Assembly (NCBI GenBank): GCA_026413225.1
Contig: CM048554.1
Span: forward strand, 77,988,463 to 78,052,462
Length of the DNA stretch: 64,000 bases
Direction of reading: 5' to 3'
Source: Otis tarda
Taxonomy: Eukaryota > Chordata > Aves > Otidiformes > Otididae
This document shows positions 59,401 to 64,000 of this stretch, piece by piece. The notes below the pieces were generated by a model that was not told where the DNA came from, ran no database searches, and worked only from the letters and a program-made list of their open reading frames with translations. The position numbers and the translations under genes were made by a program. Position 1 is the stretch's first letter. Each line of letters starts with the position of its first letter.

Positions 59401-61619
59401 TGAAAAGATAGTTCTGTAACCCACTGCAAACTTTGGATTTTTCCCCCCCTAGCATTGGGAGGGGTGTACAGAGTCCGCTGTGTCCTATCTCTTTTTCCCT
59501 CATTTATATTAGCTCCTATCCCTGGGCGAGCTGCTACCTGTTGTTAGACAAGAAATTCTAGTAGGCTTGTCCTTAATTTGGTAACTGGGATGGATCTGGC
59601 AGGGTGGAAAGTAGTACCATGGTCATCACCTCAGTAGGGCTGTTGGCAACAATTTTCCGTGTAAAAAAAAGAGTAGAGGCAGCAAGAATCCACGGGGGGA
59701 ACCCACGGTACACATTAACACTGCAGGGTTTGTTGCCTGGCGTCTCAGAGTGACCTGCTCTTACCTTTATCTGCTTGTTCCACCCCAGTTTATACCACGC
59801 TTGTGTTGTCTTTCTGCCTCCTCCTTTCCCCGACTGTCGTATCAGACTGGTCTCCTCTGTCCTAAAATGACACCCTCCAGTGCCTTGAGTCCCACAGAAG
59901 GAATAAGACCTTTGCCAGCCTTCACCCTTGATCTGTGTGCTACATTTTTCCCACTTTGCCTTTCTCCAGATAGTAAAATCCTCAGGGCCCAAACTGTTTA
60001 TTTTCTTAGGCAGGGAAAGGGGAAATTCAGCAAATGGATTTGCAGAGGTTGAGCACAATAGATTCCCATGCATCTTCTGCTATTTGAACTTGCCTTAAGG
60101 TCAGTTGCATTAGTATTATGGTCCTCGATACATCTATGGATATTGCTTTCCAGTGGAGCAGAGTAGCTAATGGGAAGCAGGAATTCTATTAATTTATTTT
60201 TTAGTGTCCATATATTTGCAGAATTTATAGCTTTTGAACTTAGATGTGTTTTCTGTTACATAGGCTTTGAGAAAAGACATATTCCGTCTCTTAATTTGTG
60301 GCATATTTTTTAAGGGGCAGCAAATGCAATTGCTTCTTCAGAAGTACTGTTCACTATGTTTCTGCTCTTGGAAGAACAGTGAAAATGGTTTCTTAATTTT
60401 CTGCGCAAAACCACGTCAGTAAGGCTATTCATGTGAGCAAGATGAGTGGGACAACCTCAGTTTAGCAAGGGAAATGAAAGCGCAGGGTATAAAAAAAATG
60501 ATATCACTGCCTTTCTGTTACACGCTAATGTTATTTTTAGAAAGATCAAATGCGTTAGTTTTGCAACCTATGTCCTGCCACAGAACTGCACATCTACGTA
60601 AAGACTGACAAAAATCTTGCTTAAATCTTTAAGCAGCCATATTGCGACAGGGTGGGAATGCTGAGAGTCAGACAGCACGCGAGCAGACTGGAAAAATGAG
60701 GGCAAAGTACAGAAACCACTAGAAATGCAGATAAGTTAAACATGCTGGCAAATTTTCATGGTATATTGCTCATACTGTAGTTAATCCAGTTGTGAAGTTA
60801 GTTAAGAAATGGATGTAATGCTCCATCTAATTGCAAGCAGCTGCCTATTAGGCAGCTTGGCCAAATGTTTTTAATTCCACCCTATGATGATGAAGGAAAT
60901 GGGCAACTTTGGTCTGTACTGTTCTGAACGCTTCTTCGCAAAGTCACAAAGTGCTATGTGGAGCTGAGAAAAGTCTTTTGAATTGACTGCAGGCTTTAAT
61001 GATGCAATCTCTTCCTACTTTTACCAGAATGTGTTTGGAAAGTGTGGACCTGCACAGGAGATCAAATTCCAGTTTTTGTCAACTTCACAAAGTTATTTCA
61101 TATGAGGCTAGTGACTGCCAGCGGTGAAAGTGGTTTGAGCAAAAATTGGATCAGCTCAATTATAATGGAATTCCAGGCTGAATTGGGAGAAGGAAGCTTG
61201 GAGGGGTAGGCAAAAGGAAAGCTCTTGGGAACACTTTAAATAGCTGACACGGAAAATATTGCAATCTGGTGCATTTTAGAAGTGGTTTCCTGTAAATGTA
61301 AAGTCTGTTGTGAATTAAAAAAATGGAGAGTTTTTGCGAAGCCTCCATTTTTCACAATGTATTAAAGCTATCTAAATTTTTGTACTACTGTAATTCTTGC
61401 CTACCACTCTGATTAGTTTTGCAAAACAGGTGTAACCCCTGAAAATTTTTTACTGGTAGTCTTTCCATATATCTTGATCTGAAGGTCAAACAGTTCAGCA
61501 TTAGGAACAATCAAGGACACTGAAAATGAGAAAAAATACGCGTTTTGCATTGGTGTATTATCCTGTACACATTTGTCTGTGATATAATATTGACTTTCTA
61601 GAAAAAGAACTACAACAGG
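56426..61619. other. Non-coding region
   Basis: No recognisable gene. A 166-codon minus-strand frame at 59573-60073 has ordinary composition but no domain I can name and no splice context; listed among rejected items. An ATTTGCAT-like octamer region lies near 58748. Confidence 0.55.
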
Positions 61620-62630
61620 TATAATCTCTCTGGACTTCAGCAAACCAGTGAATCTGGTGTCACGGTTCGGATGGGAGACATAGAAGAACTGTCGAGTGGC
61701 TAGTGAAAGGAGAAGGCAACCATAACTGTTGCTGCAAGGAAAATTGTATGTTTAGATGGACATAGCCAAGGGCAGTTCCTGAAGAACTTGGTGCTGAGGC
61801 TTGATCTCATGTCAGGCTCTCTCTAGTAACTTGGGGTATTTTTACTAGCAAGGAGAACAGAGAAGATACAACAATGCTAAAATAATGCTAACCTTGATGG
61901 CTGGCCCAATAGGAATAGAAATTCAATAATATTAAATACGAAGTCATCACACTGTAAGGGATTAATGCCAAGAATTTATCTGTATACTGGAACTCATAAT
62001 TTGGAAATGTGCTAAGAGAAATAGTCTGTAGTCACAGTAATGACTCACAGGGTTACTGAGAGCTACCAGCACGATGCAGCCTTAAAGAAGGAGATTACTC
62101 TAGCAGGGAGAGGAAAGTATTGTCATCCCAATACAAAATATAGCAAGACTTGCCCAGACTACTATGTGCTTTTCTGGTCAACCATAATCAGGAAGGAGGG
62201 AATTCAAAGGGAGACAGGGACCGAGAAGGTGCAGAGAGGATTAGGGGAAGAGAAGACTCTTCCAGGAGGAGACCAGAAGCGCCTAGCTCTCTTAGGCTAG
62301 GTCAAAAATGAAGGTCAAAAAGGCATATAATTGCTTGCTTCAAATAAATCAAAGAAATAAAAAGTGGAGAGGGAAAAGAACTATATATCCTAAAGTCCAG
62401 TGCTGGCATGGGAACAAATGGGTATAAAGTGGATCTGACATTGTGCAGGAAAAGAGAAGGAAGTTCTTGACCATCAGAGCTGGTAGGGTGTGGAACAACC
62501 TTCGTGTGGGAGGAACAGTAAAAGCTGAGTAACTTTCAGCTGGAGCTCCATTGCTTTATGGGGACATTATATAACGCTGCCAGTAAAGCTAGGAGATTAT
62601 GAACCCAGTGACTCAGGAAGTTCATTCCAG
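61620..62630 (+). mobile_element. Ancient CR1-group LINE fragment
   Basis: A decayed but ordered match to the old amniote CR1 consensus. CTGGACTTCAGCAAACCAGTG (61630) recalls the reverse transcriptase block (V/L)DFSKAFD. Later come TTCAATAATATTAAATACGA with GGGATTAATGCCAAGAATTT (61923-61977), TTTTCTGGTCAACC (62170), GAAGGTGCAGAGAGGATTAG (62224), GGGAACAAATGGGTATAAAG (62411) and GACCATCAGAGCTGGTAGGG (62470). The frames are broken throughout, so it is far older than the copy at 34070. The exact subfamily (X/Y/W-like) is not determined and the 3' limit is approximate. Confidence 0.8.
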
Positions 62631-64000
62631 CTTCTAATTAGCCTACTATTCTAGTTTCAGGATGTTGTAATCACTGAACTTAAACATATCAAGTGAAGCA
62701 CACACTAAATGTGAGCCTATTTCTTGCATGTGGGAGCGCTGTGTTTGATTCTTACAACAGCTCTTAAAACAGACCCATTAGAGACATTTTTTAGTGGGAT
62801 ACAATTCTTCACTAGCCGTTTCTATGCATTAACATAATAGCTACAGATCAAGGCAATTGTGCATTCACATAGCAAATTTAACTTTTAGTTAGCAACCTTA
62901 TGTTACACGTGTTGGATGAAAGAAGGGAAGACGGGGACTGTCTGATAACGTAGCACCTTGCAAAAGAAAAATCTCCGTAGTAATTGCTTATAGACTTCTC
63001 CAGACTTCTCAAGTTGTTGCCACTATCATTATTTAGTCTCTCACTGCATTCATGGTTCTCGTGACAATGCTGTTGATTCAGTCTTCTCGCTTGCTACAAA
63101 GCTCAGTGGAATTTCTTTAAGCAGATTGCAATGAGAAGTCAATTTCCCACAGTCATCAAGGATTACGTCTGTACCTGTACTTCTGAAAGTTTTAGTGGGA
63201 GTCATCATTATGCATCAAAGGAAGGTCCTGACAATCATCATCAACTCATAAGAATACATAAGGACATCTTGGCTACACTGGGATTTTAATACTCCTTTCA
63301 AAGTGTATCATAACCCATGTGCAACTGAAAATTCAACTCTGCATTTCCACTGTTGTTGCATAGCTAGTAGAAGATATTAGCTGACAGAGTTATGGAAAGT
63401 GAGCGGACATTCACAGCTTTGTTAAGGTCTAGCCAGACCTCCCGTAGACCTTTCCATTCCACTGTTTCCAATATTTTTAAGTCTCAGACAGAAAAGCAAA
63501 TCTAAATTTAATGAGAAGAAAGAAGACACTGAATACCATTATCCTCATTGTCAAATTCAATTGATAATATTTCAGTGGTATAATTGACTAAATATCTTTC
63601 AGATATTAACGAATCAACAAACCTACTAACGCACATAGCAAATACTTTTTGAACTTGGATGAGTAGGTATCTTTTCATATCTCAGTACCTGAGTATCTGC
63701 ACTGATTTTTCACACATCTGGGAAATACCTGCAGTTTCCGCTGGAGTTTTGTTTGAATCTAAAGCGATCTGAACATCAGTCCCCTTGATGCTCCCCAATT
63801 AGCAAGTATATTCAGCAGTTCTTACTTTTAAGTCATTATCTAAACCAAAAGAGAATAAAGAGGAAGGCAGCTAAACAGTGATTGGAAAAAGCAGAAATCA
63901 CACAATAAGAAAGAAGTTGTAAAGAAGAGAAGATCTAAAAAGATATTTTTTTTCTCATACAAAGCCTGTCCCAGTTAAACTCAGTGCCTAATAAATATTT
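62631..64000. other. Non-coding region
   Basis: AT-rich sequence with no recognisable gene or repeat. It ends within non-coding DNA. Confidence 0.55.

Noticed and set aside
59573..60073. 166-codon minus-strand open frame
   Set aside because: No recognisable motif, no splice sites that would place it in a gene, and length is within chance for a 64-kb window.
1..64000. CRISPR arrays, bacterial operons, tRNA or rRNA genes
   Set aside because: None seen; the sequence is vertebrate nuclear DNA, and the short tandem repeats found are slippage products or transposon tails.

Overview
This is nuclear DNA from a bird. Three recent CR1 LINE copies are present, and two of them show the avian 3' end: the block that reads 'GAAGGTCCCTTCCAACC' followed by short ATTCTATG tandem repeats. 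There is also an avian-type solo LTR, plus old amniote repeat relics (L2-like, ancient CR1, MIR-like SINE). Long spacing, GT-AG splice-like junctions, two CpG islands and the lack of any long recognisable reading frame all fit a vertebrate locus. No bacterial, phage, CRISPR or tRNA/rRNA feature was seen.

Layout. Positions 1-15327 look like intronic or intergenic DNA. They hold an L2-like LINE relic (about 5520-6000, minus strand), a (TG)18 microsatellite (10823-10858) and several decayed repeats. Between 15328 and about 17800 lies the best gene evidence in the window. It is a CpG island (about 16400-17790) with a minus-strand splice donor (exon end at 16851), followed by two candidate minus-strand exons (16132-16225 and 15328-15366 or 15328-15388). 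I read these as the 5' end of a minus-strand gene whose remaining exons lie beyond position 1. I could not recognise the gene, and the coding status of the two small exons is unproven.

From 17800 to 24590 there is non-coding DNA with stretches that look like conserved regulatory elements. A second, larger GC-rich region (about 24600-26760) has CpG-island character, homeodomain-type sites and pentamer arrays, but no gene I can assign. One minus-strand donor in it (exon end at 25572) would splice in frame to the 16132-16225 exon, so it could be an alternative promoter of the same gene.

From 26760 to 64000 the window looks like a gene desert. It contains CR1 copies at 34070-34738 (plus), 45036-45090 (minus, fragment) and 52480-52830 (minus), a MIR-like SINE (37215-37385), a 1142-bp solo LTR (55279-56420) with a 5-bp near-perfect target duplication, and an old CR1 relic (about 61620-62630). 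Candidate regulatory elements near 19200, 20300, 23900, 32650 and 51200 are proposed from sequence character only.

I did not find a clearly novel biological system. The points most worth checking are the unassigned two-promoter gene start, the orphan CpG island, and a perfect 18-bp inverted repeat that abuts the 5' end of the plus-strand CR1. The many reading frames of 60-314 codons in this window are almost all chance or belong to repeats, and are not annotated as genes.
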